Positions 22,033 to 30,714 of a DNA stretch of 33,561 bases are shown piece after piece. The notes beneath the pieces were generated by a model that was given only the letters and a program-made list of their open reading frames with translations, was not told the DNA's origin and did no database searches. Both the position numbers and the translations under genes were made by a program. The stretch covers positions 1 through 33,561 of the forward strand of contig NZ_JAPSIB010000026.1 of the NCBI RefSeq assembly GCF_031179145.1. The letters are read 5' to 3'. Origin of the DNA: Brevibacterium sp. GTDB taxonomy: Bacteria; Actinomycetota; Actinomycetes; Actinomycetales; Brevibacteriaceae. Each line of letters starts with the position of its first letter. Within the stretch, counting starts at the first letter, position 1.

Positions 22033-23504
22033 AGTTCGCTCCCTCCTCCGCGCTCGGAGCCCTCGGTGGGCGCGCCGCCAGTGCGAACAGCGTCGGCTGC
22101 GGCTGCTCGCTGCCGGCCGAGCACCGAGTTCTTCCGGCCGAAGACGAGGTAGAGCGCGAGGACGACCGCGGTCCAGACGAGGAACACGACGATCGTGATC
22201 GGCCGCAGGCTGCTGATGATCCAGAAGCAGCCGATGATCGACAGCACCGGCAGGACCGGGTAGAACGGGACTTTGAAGCCGCGTTCGAGACCCGGCTCCC
22301 GGACCCGGAGGATGATGACGGCCAGGGACACGACGACAAAGGCGACGAGGGTTCCGATGCTCGTCATCTCGGCGAGGAAGGTGATGGGGATGAATCCGGC
22401 CATGACGGCGATGACAGCAGTCACGACAATCGTGCCTTTGACCGGGGTCAGCGTACGGGGATTCACCTCCTGGAAGAGCTTGGGCATCATGCCGTCGCGC
22501 GACATCGTGAACAGGATCCGGGTCTGGCCGTAGATCGACACGAGGGTGACGCTGAAGATGGAGATCACGGCGCCCGCGGCCACGACCGTGCCGGGCCACG
22601 TCGAACCGACGATGGTCTCGAGGATCGCGGACAGGCCGGCATCCTGGCCTTCGAATTCCTGCCACGGCTGTGCGGACAGCGCTGCGATCGCGACGAGGAT
22701 GTAGACGCTGGTGACGATGAGGAGCGCGGAGATGAGAGCGATCGGCATCGTCCGCTTGGGGTTCTTGGTCTCGTCACCGGCCGTCGCCACGGCATCCATG
22801 CCGACGTAGCTGAAGAAGATGAGGCCGGAGCCGGCGATCACCCCGGACACTCCGAAGGGAGCGAAGTCGGAGAAGTTGTCGGTGTTCCAGCCGGTCACCC
22901 CGACGCAGATGAAGAAGATGAGCACGCCCACCTTGGTGCAGACCATGATCGTGTTGATGACGATCGATTCACCGGTGCCGCGGATGAGCAGGAATGCACA
23001 CATCGTCAGCAGGAGAATTGCCGGCAGGTTGACGATGCCGCCTTCCTCGGGCGCATAGGCGAGGGCGTGGGGGATCTCGAATCCGAACAGATTGAACAGC
23101 AGCTGGTTGACGTACTGCGACCAGCCGACGGCGACCGCGGCCCCGGCCACGCCGTACTCGAGCAGCAGACAGGCCGCAACTCCCATGGCCGGAAGCTCAC
23201 CAAGCGTCGCATAGGCGTACGAATACGAGGATCCCGAGACCGGGACGCTGCCGGCCAGCTCGGCGTAGCAGATCACCGCGAGTCCGGCGACCACGCCGGC
23301 GATGACGAAGGACCAGATCACGGCTGGGCCCGCCACCGGCACGGACTCCGAGAGGATGAAGAAGATCCCCGTGCCGATCGTCGACCCGACACCGATCATC
23401 GTCAGCGAGAACGGACCGATCGTCCGCTTGAGCTCGCTTCCCGCCTCCTCCGCGTCCCGCGGGACGGGTTTCACTCGGAACAGCTGTTCACGCAAAGTTG
23501 CCAT
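22029..23504 (-). CDS. APC family amino acid permease
   Basis: A 491-residue APC-superfamily permease of the cationic amino acid transporter-like branch, with 12 or more membrane segments. Marks are MIGVGSTIGTGIFFILSESV in helix 1, AVICYAELAGSVPVSGSSYS with YAYATLGE, and FFSYVGMDAVATAGDETKNP in the sixth segment. It imports an amino acid or amine across the cytoplasmic membrane. The start at 23504 (MATLREQLFRVKPV) has GGAG 5 nt upstream; the ATG at 23528 lacks a good site. The cytoplasmic N-terminus RVKPV is typical of this group. It forms a two-gene transcript with the double Usp. Confidence 0.92.
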   Translation of the reverse strand: MATLREQLFRVKPVPRDAEEAGSELKRTIGPFSLTMIGVGSTIGTGIFFILSESVPVAGPAVIWSFVIAGVVAGLAVICYAELAGSVPVSGSSYSYAYATLGELPAMGVAACLLLEYGVAGAAVAVGWSQYVNQLLFNLFGFEIPHALAYAPEEGGIVNLPAILLLTMCAFLLIRGTGESIVINTIMVCTKVGVLIFFICVGVTGWNTDNFSDFAPFGVSGVIAGSGLIFFSYVGMDAVATAGDETKNPKRTMPIALISALLIVTSVYILVAIAALSAQPWQEFEGQDAGLSAILETIVGSTWPGTVVAAGAVISIFSVTLVSIYGQTRILFTMSRDGMMPKLFQEVNPRTLTPVKGTIVVTAVIAVMAGFIPITFLAEMTSIGTLVAFVVVSLAVIILRVREPGLERGFKVPFYPVLPVLSIIGCFWIISSLRPITIVVFLVWTAVVLALYLVFGRKNSVLGRQRAAAADAVRTGGAPTEGSERGGGSEL

Positions 23505-23608
23505 TGACTCTCCAGACTTCGTCGTCATGCCCAAGCGCTCATGCCGGTCATTCACCGGCCGCGGTCCGTTCGTTCCGGACCACATCCCTTGAGGCGCGGG
23601 ACTCTGAC

Positions 23609-23627
23609 GACTTTAGGACAAAGTCCT
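23609..23627. promoter_or_regulatory. overlapping dyads upstream of permease
   Basis: GACTTT-AGGAC-AAAGTC (23609-23625) overlaps AGGAC-AAA-GTCCT (23615-23627), about 105 bp before the permease start. A possible operator of the permease-usp transcript. No regulator for it is encoded nearby. Confidence 0.3.
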
Positions 23628-23767
23628 CCGCCCGAGGCTGATTTCGGCCCGATTATTGGGACGAATATCTCTGCAGGGCCATGCATAGAATTCATGCGTT
23701 CACCGAGGTGACAGGTCTTTTGGTTCAACAGCCTCCCGCCGGATGCGGACGCGCTGAACGACTTCAT

Positions 23768-23783
23768 TCAACCAAACGGTTGA
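23768..23783. promoter_or_regulatory. ArsR operator, copy 1
   Basis: TCAACCAAACGGTTGA: perfect 6-bp arms TCAACC/GGTTGA around four bases. It overlaps the -35 box of the arsR-type promoter. An almost identical copy lies 46 bp downstream. Confidence 0.75.
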
Positions 23784-23808
23784 CAACCTACGAGGGTAGG
23801 TCTAGGTT
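23780..23808 (+). promoter_or_regulatory. sigma-70-type promoter of arsR-SRPBCC operon
   Basis: TTGACA (23780-23785), 17-bp spacer, TAGGTT (23803-23808). The spacer itself is a perfect dyad, ACCTAC-GAGG-GTAGGT (23786-23801). Operators on both sides of the promoter suggest tight autorepression. Confidence 0.7.
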
Positions 23809-23813
23809 GTTTA

Positions 23814-23829
23814 TCAACCGAATGGTTGA
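23814..23829. promoter_or_regulatory. ArsR operator, copy 2
   Basis: TCAACCGAATGGTTGA, same arms as the copy at 23768. It lies between the -10 box and the ribosome binding site AGGGAGG (23834-23840), where bound repressor would block transcription start or elongation. Confidence 0.75.
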
Positions 23830-23844
23830 GTACAGGGAGGCGTG

Positions 23845-24246
23845 ATGGCAGACCAATTGTCGAAGGTGTTCGCCGCCCTGGCGGACCCCACTCGCAGGGA
23901 TATCGTCGCCAGGCTCAGTCGCGGAGACGCGACCGTGAACGAATTGGCCGAGCCCTACGAGGTGAGTCTGCAGGCAGTGTCGAAGCACCTCAAGGTTCTC
24001 GAGGACTCGGGGCTGGTCACCCGCACCAGGGATGCCCAGCGCCGCCCCGTCCACCTGGAGGATAACATGTTCGATCTGATGACGAAATGGATCGAACGCC
24101 ACCAACGCCAGGCCGAGGAGCGATACCGGCGACTCGACTCTGTGCTCGCGCAGATGCAGTCCGAAGAATCGGCAGACACCGGCTCCACCACCTCGGCGAC
24201 GGCAGGACACAGCACATCCACAGGGAAATCACGCAAAGGAGCATGA
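23845..24246 (+). CDS. ArsR/SmtB family transcriptional repressor
   Basis: A 133-residue winged-helix ArsR-type regulator. The core is LSKVFAALADPTRRDIVARL, VNELAEPYEVSLQAVSKHLK, VLEDSGLVTRTRDAQRRPVH. There is no Cys, so no metal thiolate site (the ELCVC box is missing); it belongs with the SdpR-like members that pair with SRPBCC proteins. The Ser/Thr-rich C-terminal tail (about 25 residues) is probably disordered. ATG at 23845 is preferred to GTG at 23842 because AGGGAGG is 4 nt away. It overlaps the ribosome binding region of the next gene and is cotranscribed with it; two TCAACC-N4-GGTTGA sites upstream indicate autoregulation. Confidence 0.93.
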   Translation: MADQLSKVFAALADPTRRDIVARLSRGDATVNELAEPYEVSLQAVSKHLKVLEDSGLVTRTRDAQRRPVHLEDNMFDLMTKWIERHQRQAEERYRRLDSVLAQMQSEESADTGSTTSATAGHSTSTGKSRKGA

Positions 24247-24247
24247 C

Positions 24248-24757
24248 ATGTCCAGCACCCCCGACGCAGCACCCGACACCCATCCCACCACGCAGCTCGA
24301 CGTTCCGGAGGGCACCCAGTCGCTGACGATCACTCGCGATTTCGCGGCGAGCCCGGCCCAGGTCTTCCGGGCGCACACCGATCCGGACCTGTTCACGCAG
24401 TGGGTCGGGCCGGACTCGATCGCGACCACGATCCGGGAATGGAACCCGACCACGGGCGGACGATGGAGCTACGTCTCCACGGACGACTCGGGTGAGTACG
24501 GGTTCTATGGTTCGTTCCACGAAGTCAGGGAGAACGAGCGCATCGTCCAGACCTTCACGTTCGAGGGATTCCCCGACGGCGTGAATCTCGAGATCCTCAC
24601 TCTCACCGACCTCGGCGACGGCAGGACGCGACTGCAGTCGACGGCCATCTTCGACTCGGTCGAATCCCGCGACGGCATGGTCGCCTCCGGCATGGAGACG
24701 GGCATCGTCGAGGGCTACAACAAGCTCGACGCGATGTTCGCAGCCGGAGAGATCTGA
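24248..24757 (+). CDS. SRPBCC domain protein (AHSA1/START-like)
   Basis: A 169-residue SRPBCC-fold protein. It has LTITRDFAASPAQVFRAHTD, PDLFTQWVGPDS, GGRWSYVSTDDSGEYGFYGS, FHEVRENERIVQTFTFEGFP and GMETGIVEGYNKLDAMFA, the classic AHSA1-like series. Members bind hydrophobic ligands in a deep cavity; the cellular role is usually unknown. The ribosome binding site AAGGAG is 6 nt before the ATG, inside the end of the ArsR gene. ArsR-SRPBCC pairs are widespread, and the SRPBCC partner is the presumed target of the repressor. It converges with the GGT gene 41 bp away. Confidence 0.93.
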   Translation: MSSTPDAAPDTHPTTQLDVPEGTQSLTITRDFAASPAQVFRAHTDPDLFTQWVGPDSIATTIREWNPTTGGRWSYVSTDDSGEYGFYGSFHEVRENERIVQTFTFEGFPDGVNLEILTLTDLGDGRTRLQSTAIFDSVESRDGMVASGMETGIVEGYNKLDAMFAAGEI

Positions 24758-24798
24758 GTCGGCACCTGCTCCTCACCCTTCTCAGTGCCCCTCACAGC

Positions 24799-26313
24799 TC
24801 AACCGACCCAGGCGGATCCGTTCGACCTCGGGTCGGATGCGGCGAGGGGCACTGGTCCCCGCAGATCGATGATGTTGGCGTGCCCCATATCGTCGGAGAA
24901 CGGCGGAACCCTCCGCGGGCCGGCCTCAGCCCCGACCGCCAGGGCGTCCACCAGGACCTGGGGTACATCGGACTCCACCGTGATCGTGCGATCGGGATCG
25001 CCCGGCTGCTTGGGACCAGATACCCAGCGCGGGAGGTCGACGGCTTCGGACGGCGACTTCCCGCGCAGCAGATTGACCACCAGGCGGGCGTGGATCTGAG
25101 CTTGTGCCTTGCCGCCCATCGTCGACTGCACGAGCAGCGGTGCGTTCGCAGCGTCGGTGACGAGCACCGGCATGAGCGTATGCGCGGGCCTCGCTCGAGG
25201 ACGGAGGACCTGTGGTGACGTGGGATCGAGCGAGAACATCGAACCCCGGCTCTGGAACAGGATGCCGGTCGACTCATCGAAGCACAGGGACCCGAACCAG
25301 GAGTAGAGGCTCTGGATCAGGGACACGCTGATACGTTCGTCGCTCGCGGCGATCCCAATTGTGTCGCCGCTCGCGGTGGGCGCCGGCACGGTCTCCCGGG
25401 GTTTCGCATTTCGGTCCAGCAGAGCGGCTGGGGTGGTGCCTTCGGCGAGGATCGAGTCGCGCAGATCGTCGGAGATCGTGAAGGAGTCAAGCCAGATCCG
25501 CGCCAACACCTCATCGCTCATTCTGGTCAGGTCCTCACCGCCCAGCTCCTCACGTAGGTCGTCGAGGAGCCGCAGGAGCGCGAATCCCTGGCTGGGCGCA
25601 CCACTGGTGTGCACACGGTGACCGGCGAACCCTGCCGACAGGGGCTTCTCCAGGCGGACCTCGTACTCGGCGAAGTCAGTTGCTGCGAAGTCCGGACGGA
25701 CGGTTCGCAGATAGCCGAGAACCGCCTCGGCGATCGCACCGGTGTAGAAGTCGTCGAGCCCGACTTCGGCGATCCGGGCCAGGGTCCTGCCAAGGGCCGG
25801 ATTCGACGCCGAGGTCGCTGTTTCCCAATCCGGACCGATGAGCTTCTCCATGAGAGACGCGGCTTCGGACACCTCGGCGATCGTGTCGCTGATGGCATTG
25901 CGCACCGAGGAGGAGAGGGGATACCCCTGAGCGTGCGTGATCGCCGGCGCGAGGATGGTCGCCCAGTCCAAGCGCCCATATCTCTCATGGAGATGCTTCC
26001 AGCCCTTGAGCGCCCCCGGTACAGTGATCGTCTTCGGACCGCGGTGCGGAGCCCTGCCGGAGCTCCCCCAGGCGCCTGGCTCCGCCGCGGCTGGTGCCCA
26101 TCCGAACGCTGTCACCAGTTCCGGCTCCCCGGAATCCTCCGACACGAGCGCCACGAGGTCTCCGCCGATCGAGGTGTTGTGCGGGTAGACGACGGTGAGC
26201 ACGGCGGCCGCGGACAGTGCGGCGTCGACGGCGCTGCCGCCCAGTCGGTACATCTGCTCACCCGCCTCGGTGGCGAGGTGATGGGGTGCCGCGATGGCTC
26301 GATGTCCGGGCAT
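24799..26313 (-). CDS. gamma-glutamyltransferase family protein (cytoplasmic, divergent)
   Basis: A 504-residue Ntn-hydrolase of the gamma-glutamyltranspeptidase family. Marks are HHLATEAGEQMYRLGGSAVD, YPHNTSIGGDLVALV, VPGALKGWKHLHERYG, and the putative autoprocessing site SGDTIGIAASD with Thr318 as nucleophile. The nucleophile segment differs from the canonical TTHxSVVD, so specificity may not be classic glutathione hydrolysis. No signal peptide is seen, hence a cytoplasmic enzyme, unlike secreted GGTs. It lies 119 bp after the ABC transporter ATPase on the same strand, so it probably acts on the compound imported by that system. AAGGA precedes the ATG. Confidence 0.9.
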   Translation of the reverse strand: MPGHRAIAAPHHLATEAGEQMYRLGGSAVDAALSAAAVLTVVYPHNTSIGGDLVALVSEDSGEPELVTAFGWAPAAAEPGAWGSSGRAPHRGPKTITVPGALKGWKHLHERYGRLDWATILAPAITHAQGYPLSSSVRNAISDTIAEVSEAASLMEKLIGPDWETATSASNPALGRTLARIAEVGLDDFYTGAIAEAVLGYLRTVRPDFAATDFAEYEVRLEKPLSAGFAGHRVHTSGAPSQGFALLRLLDDLREELGGEDLTRMSDEVLARIWLDSFTISDDLRDSILAEGTTPAALLDRNAKPRETVPAPTASGDTIGIAASDERISVSLIQSLYSWFGSLCFDESTGILFQSRGSMFSLDPTSPQVLRPRARPAHTLMPVLVTDAANAPLLVQSTMGGKAQAQIHARLVVNLLRGKSPSEAVDLPRWVSGPKQPGDPDRTITVESDVPQVLVDALAVGAEAGPRRVPPFSDDMGHANIIDLRGPVPLAASDPRSNGSAWVG

Positions 26314-26432
26314 GGTCTTCCTTCGGGTTGACGACGATGATGTCGAAGTTGATGAGCACGCAGTTCGGGATGGCCGGATGGCCGCTTCGATACTGGCTGC
26401 GGGACGAGGACGATGAGGGAACTCTGGAGCGG

Positions 26433-27317
26433 TCAGAGTATGCGGGAGAAGAACGCCTTCGTCCGTTCGTGCTTCGGGTTCGAGAACACGTCCGCTGGTC
26501 GGCCTTCCTCGACGATGTGACCATCGGCCATGACGACGAGGCGGTCAGCGACCTCTCGAGCGAACCCCATTTCATGGGTGACGACCATCATCGTCATCTG
26601 ATCCTGAGCGAGTTCGCGCATGACGTCGAGAACCTCACCGACCATCTCGGGGTCGAGCGCCGACGTCGGCTCGTCGAAGAGCATGAGCCGTGGTCGCATG
26701 GCCAGCGCTCGCGCGATGGCGACCCTTTGCTTCTGACCTCCGGAGAGACGGGACGGCTTAGTGTGGGCCCGGTTTTCCAAACCCACCCGCTCGAGCAGCT
26801 GGAGTCCTCGCTCTCGTGCCTCTTCCTTGGACAGTCCGAGCACCTTCCTCGGGGCGTGGGCGATGTTGTCCAGCGCGGTGAGATGGGGAAACAGATTGAA
26901 ATGCTGGAAGACGAAACCGATCTCCTTGCGCGCGGAGCGCAGCTGCGGTCCCTTGAGTTTGCGCTGGGTGGTTCCGGCCGCTTCGTCTCGCTGCTGGACT
27001 TCGATTCCGTCGACCTCGACGGATCCGCTGGTAATTGGATTCAGCCCGTTGACCGTGCGCAGCAAACTGGTTTTGCCAGCCCCGGAGGGCCCGACGAGGA
27101 CGACGACCTCGCCTCGACTGACGTTCAGAGAGACGGAGTCGAGGATCTTGACGCCTCCGAGCTCGAGATAGACATTCTCGATCTCGACCAAGTGGGACGT
27201 CGGTGAAGCGGGCGCGGTGGCGATGTCGCTCGAGTCACTCATAGATGGGCTCTCTCCTGAGGTCGATGGGTCGTTCGCTTCGAGAGTCGCGATGCTCCGC
27301 TGATTCGTGAAGGGCAT
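26433..27317 (-). CDS. polar amino acid ABC transporter ATP-binding protein
   Basis: A 294-residue ABC ATPase of the GlnQ/HisP group. Walker [10 protein letters not shown] (76-84), Q-loop [13 protein letters not shown], signature [15 protein letters not shown], Walker [15 protein letters not shown], and the switch His in VVTHEMGFA. It powers uptake with the permease and binding protein. The first 40 residues are a Ser/Thr/Ala-rich extension not found in the family core. The start at 27317 overlaps the permease stop codon (ATGA) with GGGAG 6 nt upstream; an in-frame ATG at 27242 with AGGAGAG about 11 nt upstream is a strong alternative and would remove 25 of those residues. Confidence 0.95.
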   Translation of the reverse strand: MPFTNQRSIATLEANDPSTSGESPSMSDSSDIATAPASPTSHLVEIENVYLELGGVKILDSVSLNVSRGEVVVLVGPSGAGKTSLLRTVNGLNPITSGSVEVDGIEVQQRDEAAGTTQRKLKGPQLRSARKEIGFVFQHFNLFPHLTALDNIAHAPRKVLGLSKEEARERGLQLLERVGLENRAHTKPSRLSGGQKQRVAIARALAMRPRLMLFDEPTSALDPEMVGEVLDVMRELAQDQMTMMVVTHEMGFAREVADRLVVMADGHIVEEGRPADVFSNPKHERTKAFFSRIL

Positions 27318-27318
27318 G

Positions 27319-28146
27319 TCACGCTCCCGTCGTTGCCAGCCGCGGCGCCGACTCGACCTCTGTGGGCACCGGTCGGTTCCGTCGCCTGCGGGGAACGATG
27401 AGCTCGCGGATCCAGGCGATGACCCCCTGCTGGGGATCGATTCCCATGTACTTGTCGAGTCTGTACTCAATCCATCCTTGGATGACCGTCCACACAGTCG
27501 TCAGCGCCAGATAGTAGATGGCTGCGACGAGGAAGATCTCGAAGGTCCTGAATGTGGAGGCGCTGAAGCCCTGCGCGACGAGGAACATCTCACTCACCCC
27601 GATGATGCTGAGGATGCTCGTCTCCTTCATCAGCTGATTGAAGATGTTGCCGAGCGGCGGCACCATCGTGCGCACGGCCTGCGGGAGGATGATCGAGAGC
27701 ATGGTCTGGCCGGGCTTCATCGCCAGCACTTCGGACGCCTCGAACTGTCCCTGGTCGACGCCCGAGATTCCACTGCGGACAATCTCCGCGATGTACGACG
27801 ATTCGTGGATGGTCAAGGTCACGATCGCCGCTTGGATGACCGCCTGCAAGGTGATCGCGCCAACGCTGATGTCGGAGAACCGATAGATGCCCGCCGCGGC
27901 GAAACCCGAGTAGACGATGACCAGCTGCACGAGCAGCGGGGTCCCCCGGATCACCCAGATGTAGATGTTTCCGATCGACCTCAGGAAGATGTTGTTTGAG
28001 CGCAGGAACAGCGCGATGACGACGCCGAGGACGAGCGCGAGGACCATCGATGCGATCGAGATCCAGATCGTCCTCCACAGCCCAGTGACGAAATCGGGGT
28101 GCGGGGTGAGCAGGTGATCCCAGAAGAAGGCCCAGTCGAACGTCAT
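27319..28146 (-). CDS. polar amino acid ABC transporter permease
   Basis: A 275-residue HisM/GlnP-type inner-membrane permease with about five helices. Residues 22-45 ([20 protein letters not shown]) start the conserved domain; the EAA loop is [20 protein letters not shown] with QAVR following; [17 protein letters not shown] is the family's helix 2. As a single permease it should act as a homodimer. A basic C-terminal tail (RRRRNRP) is probably cytoplasmic. It overlaps the binding-protein stop codon (ATGA at 28143-28146) and the ATPase gene follows directly. Confidence 0.94.
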   Translation of the reverse strand: MTFDWAFFWDHLLTPHPDFVTGLWRTIWISIASMVLALVLGVVIALFLRSNNIFLRSIGNIYIWVIRGTPLLVQLVIVYSGFAAAGIYRFSDISVGAITLQAVIQAAIVTLTIHESSYIAEIVRSGISGVDQGQFEASEVLAMKPGQTMLSIILPQAVRTMVPPLGNIFNQLMKETSILSIIGVSEMFLVAQGFSASTFRTFEIFLVAAIYYLALTTVWTVIQGWIEYRLDKYMGIDPQQGVIAWIRELIVPRRRRNRPVPTEVESAPRLATTGA

Positions 28147-29006
28147 TTGGCGTCCTCGATGGCCATGTCCTCAGTCTTGTACTTCTTCAGGATATTCGTG
28201 TATTCGCCGGATTCGATCAGAGCATCGAGTGCGGTGGAGATCGCGTCCTTGAGCTCCGTGTTTCCCTTCTTCACCGCCGCGCCGATCTCGATCATCCCGA
28301 ACGGATCACCTGTCACCTGGAGGCTTCCATTGGACTTGCCGGCCGTGTAGATCGCGGCCGACTGCGTGTCCACGTACGCATCTATCTGGCCGGTCTGCAC
28401 CTGCTGCATGCCCATGGTCCCCTCTTCGGTCTTGACCACGGAAATCGCCGGCTTGCCCGCCTCTTCGCATTTTTTGCCCTGTTCGTTGACTGCGACCTCG
28501 GCCGTCGTCGACACCTGGAACCCGATCTTGTTCCCGCACATGGTGTCGTCGTAACCCGTGATGCCCTTCGGATTGTCCTTGCTCACCACGACAGCCTGAC
28601 CGGACATCATATAGGGAACGAAGTCGACCACTTCCTCTCGCTCGGGCTTGATGTAGAGCGAGGACATGATGACGTCGCACTGACCGGCCTGCAGCGTCGG
28701 GATCACCGATGCGAATTTCGTCTCGACGAACTTCGTCTGCAATCCCATGAGCGGGCCCAAAGCACGTGCGATGTCCGTCTCGGCGCCGGTCTCCTCGTGA
28801 GATTCGGTGTAGTAGGCGTTCGGTGGATTTCCGAAGGAGGCGCAGACCGTCAGCTCCCCCTCGGAAATGGTTTTGGGCGCATCGACGACGGCTTCAACGT
28901 CGGAACCGGCGTCTCCGGCGGCCTCTGTGGACGAGCCGCACGCGGTGAGCATCAGGCCCGCCATGGCAATCACGGCTGCGGGGATCATTCTCTTCTTCGA
29001 GATCAT
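28143..29006 (-). CDS. polar amino acid ABC transporter substrate-binding lipoprotein
   Basis: A 287-residue family 3 solute-binding protein. The signal peptide ends in a lipobox (MAGLMLTACGSS, Cys23), then an acidic linker. Mature domain marks are LTVCASFGNPPNAYYT, ETDIARALGPLMGLQ, CDVIMSSLYIKPEREEVVDF and VPYMMSGQAVVV. It binds an amino acid or related compound outside the membrane. It is first in the order binding protein, permease, ATPase, GGT. Several Cys residues (CASFG, QCDVI, MCGNK, KKCEE) suggest disulfides. A TGGTCCAACCA dyad at 29024-29034 lies just upstream of the start. Confidence 0.94.
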   Translation of the reverse strand: MISKKRMIPAAVIAMAGLMLTACGSSTEAAGDAGSDVEAVVDAPKTISEGELTVCASFGNPPNAYYTESHEETGAETDIARALGPLMGLQTKFVETKFASVIPTLQAGQCDVIMSSLYIKPEREEVVDFVPYMMSGQAVVVSKDNPKGITGYDDTMCGNKIGFQVSTTAEVAVNEQGKKCEEAGKPAISVVKTEEGTMGMQQVQTGQIDAYVDTQSAAIYTAGKSNGSLQVTGDPFGMIEIGAAVKKGNTELKDAISTALDALIESGEYTNILKKYKTEDMAIEDAK

Positions 29007-29023
29007 TGGCAGAGCCTTTCAAT

Positions 29024-29034
29024 TGGTCCAACCA
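29024..29034. promoter_or_regulatory. GntR/FadR-type operator at ABC operon
   Basis: TGGTCCAACCA is a perfect match to the TNGT-N3-ACNA pattern of FadR-group GntR regulators. It lies 18 nt upstream of the binding-protein start, where it would cover the promoter or 5' end. Confidence 0.6.
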
Positions 29035-29214
29035 CTTTGACTCTGCCGACGTTAGCAGTCAGAATGTGATCTACGCAACAGAAATACGTCTCAGTTCCTT
29101 CTCTTCGGCAAAACCGCTGGTAAGACCTTCGGGTCGAAGGCAACGCTCACGTTCGCGCAGAGCGCTGGAAGAGACTCGTTAAACGAGGAGTCCGACATCA
29201 AACCACTGCCCGAG

Positions 29215-29225
29215 AGGTTGGACCA
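29215..29225. promoter_or_regulatory. GntR/FadR-type operator, second copy
   Basis: AGGTTGGACCA is the inverse of the TGGTCCAACCA site at 29024-29034 with one changed base. It lies 88 bp upstream of the GntR regulator start. The pair suggests one regulator controls both divergent transcripts. Confidence 0.5.
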
Positions 29226-29313
29226 CTCTGGAACGAGCCCGGCAACGAAGGTTGAGTCCGATCCTGATTCAATTCCGAGAGTGGTTAAGGTTGGCACAGC
29301 CGTGGGAGGGGTG

Positions 29314-29997
29314 ATGAGTAGATCCAGTCTGGGAGTCACCGGCACATCGATCCTGATGAACGCCGTGATGAATGCGATCAGTTCCGGCGAGCTGAAGGAA
29401 GGCGAGAAACTCGAGAGCGAGCGTGGCCTGGCTGCTCGATATGGCATCAATCGGACGACAGTGCGCGAGGCGCTGAAGGAACTGGAGGTCAGGGGCTTCG
29501 TTCGTCGGGTCCACGGCAGTGGAACCTTCGTCTCCTCCGATCGCGACAATGAACACAAGAGATCGCTGCTCGGGTCGGGTTCGGAATCGGAGCGCCAGTT
29601 CCGTGAGGTGATGGATCTGCGTCAGGCGCTCGAACCCGCAATCGCCTTTCGTGCAGCGAAACGGAGCAGTGCCCGGACAGAAGCTCTGGAGGAGATCTTG
29701 CACGAAGCGGAAGATCGCGACCCCTCGGAGGTGGCCGAGCTGGCGCTCCTCGACATGCGTTTCCATGTCGAGATCGCTCGGCTGACGCTCAACCCACTGC
29801 TCGTAGAGCTGTTGGAGGAGACGCACGAGATCTTCGGCTTCACGCGACGGTCGGAGTTCCAATCCGAGAGTCGGATGCGCACCTCACTGGCCGGTCATCA
29901 TGCGATAGTCGAAGCCATCCGCCAAGGAAACGGGCCTGCGGCACGCGACGCGATGCACGAGCATCTCTTCGACGTCTCGCAGTCCATCGTCTTCTGA
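29314..29997 (+). CDS. GntR family regulator, FadR/FCD subgroup
   Basis: A 227-residue FCD-type GntR regulator. N-terminal wHTH: LKEGEKLESERGLAARYGIN, RTTVREALKELEVRGFVRRV, HGSGTFV. The C-terminal helical FCD domain includes FREVMDLRQALEPAIAFRAA, the metal-site region LDMRFHVEIARL, and GHHAIVEAIRQGN with MHEHLFDVSQ. The start at 29314 (MSRSSLG) has GGAGGG upstream; an in-frame TTG at 29218 would run through the operator and is unlikely. It is divergent from the ABC/GGT operon and probably represses it in response to the substrate or product. Confidence 0.92.
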   Translation: MSRSSLGVTGTSILMNAVMNAISSGELKEGEKLESERGLAARYGINRTTVREALKELEVRGFVRRVHGSGTFVSSDRDNEHKRSLLGSGSESERQFREVMDLRQALEPAIAFRAAKRSSARTEALEEILHEAEDRDPSEVAELALLDMRFHVEIARLTLNPLLVELLEETHEIFGFTRRSEFQSESRMRTSLAGHHAIVEAIRQGNGPAARDAMHEHLFDVSQSIVF

Positions 29998-30018
29998 GCC
30001 GAAGGGCCGCGATGCGGT

Positions 30019-30714
30019 TCAGGAGGCCGGGTCTTCGGGGCGTTGCTCGGACATCATGGCGAAGTACGAGTCGCGACTGCGGCGCACGTGGCTGGCCATC
30101 AGGTCAGACGCTTTGTCACGCTGACCGGCGTCGACGGCGGCGATGATCTCCCGATGCTCCGGCCAGGCCTGAGGGCCACGGCGAGTGACATTGAGTGAGT
30201 ACAGCCATTCGATCTTCCCCGAGATCTGACGGAGGAGGCTGACCAGAGACAGACTGCCGCTGAGCTCGGCGATCGCGAAGTGGAACCGCATATTGAGCAC
30301 CGCCAGGTCCTCGAACCGCTCCTCGGCGATGACCTCGTCTCCAGCGGCCAGAATCTCGTTGATCTCCTTGCGGATCGGCCACCAACCGGGATCCGGAGAG
30401 CCCTCGCAACTCTGCGCAGCCGACCTCCTCGCGGCTCGCCGGACAGTGGCAGCTTCGAGGACGATTCGAATCTCGAACAAGTCCTCCGCGTCCTCGATCG
30501 GGGAGGGCGCAACGACACTGCCGCTGTAGGGACGCGACTCCACCAGCCCCTCGGCCTCCAGCGAGCGCAGGGCCTCCCGCACCGGAATGCGGGAGACCGA
30601 GTACTGCTTCGCCAATGCCGCCTCCCCGAGCTTGCTGCGAGGTGGGAGAACTCCGCTGATGATGTCGGTGCGGATGCGGGCCGCCACGATCACGGTGCTC
30701 GACTCAGACTTCAT
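30019..30714 (-). CDS. GntR family regulator, FCD subgroup (second)
   Basis: A 231-residue FCD-type GntR regulator. wHTH: LGEAALAKQYSVSRIPVREA, LRSLEAEGLVESRPYSGSVV. FCD helices: DLFEIRIVLEAATVRRAARR, LAVLNMRFHFAIAELSGS and EHREIIAAVDAGQRDKASDL. A short loop insertion (CEGSPDPGWWP) sits between the first and second FCD helices. Its ATG overlaps the stop codon of the second GGT gene (ATGA at 30711-30714), so it is coupled to that gene. Targets are probably the GGT gene and the divergent DUF1275 gene, where TTGTATACAA is found. It ends 21 bp from the convergent first GntR gene; the two are paralogues but only loosely similar. Confidence 0.92.
   Translation of the reverse strand: MKSESSTVIVAARIRTDIISGVLPPRSKLGEAALAKQYSVSRIPVREALRSLEAEGLVESRPYSGSVVAPSPIEDAEDLFEIRIVLEAATVRRAARRSAAQSCEGSPDPGWWPIRKEINEILAAGDEVIAEERFEDLAVLNMRFHFAIAELSGSLSLVSLLRQISGKIEWLYSLNVTRRGPQAWPEHREIIAAVDAGQRDKASDLMASHVRRSRDSYFAMMSEQRPEDPAS

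Larger units (their letters stand above)
23505..23844. other. 340-bp divergent promoter region, permease / ArsR
   Basis: No gene is visible. It holds the dyads at 23609-23627, a TCACCGAGGTGA dyad near 23699-23711, and on the right side the ArsR promoter with two operators (23768-23829). Confidence 0.55.
29007..29313. other. divergent promoter region of ABC operon and GntR regulator
   Basis: About 300 bp without a gene. It contains two related GntR-type dyads, at 29024-29034 and 29215-29225, one near each gene. AT-rich runs at 29035-29090 (TTTGAC, AGAATGTGATCTAC) hold the likely divergent promoters. Confidence 0.5.

Noticed and set aside
21954..23507. 517-aa plus-strand frame opposite the APC permease
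   Set aside because: Asp/Arg/Gly/His-rich shadow of a membrane protein gene, as expected from the complement of hydrophobic codons.
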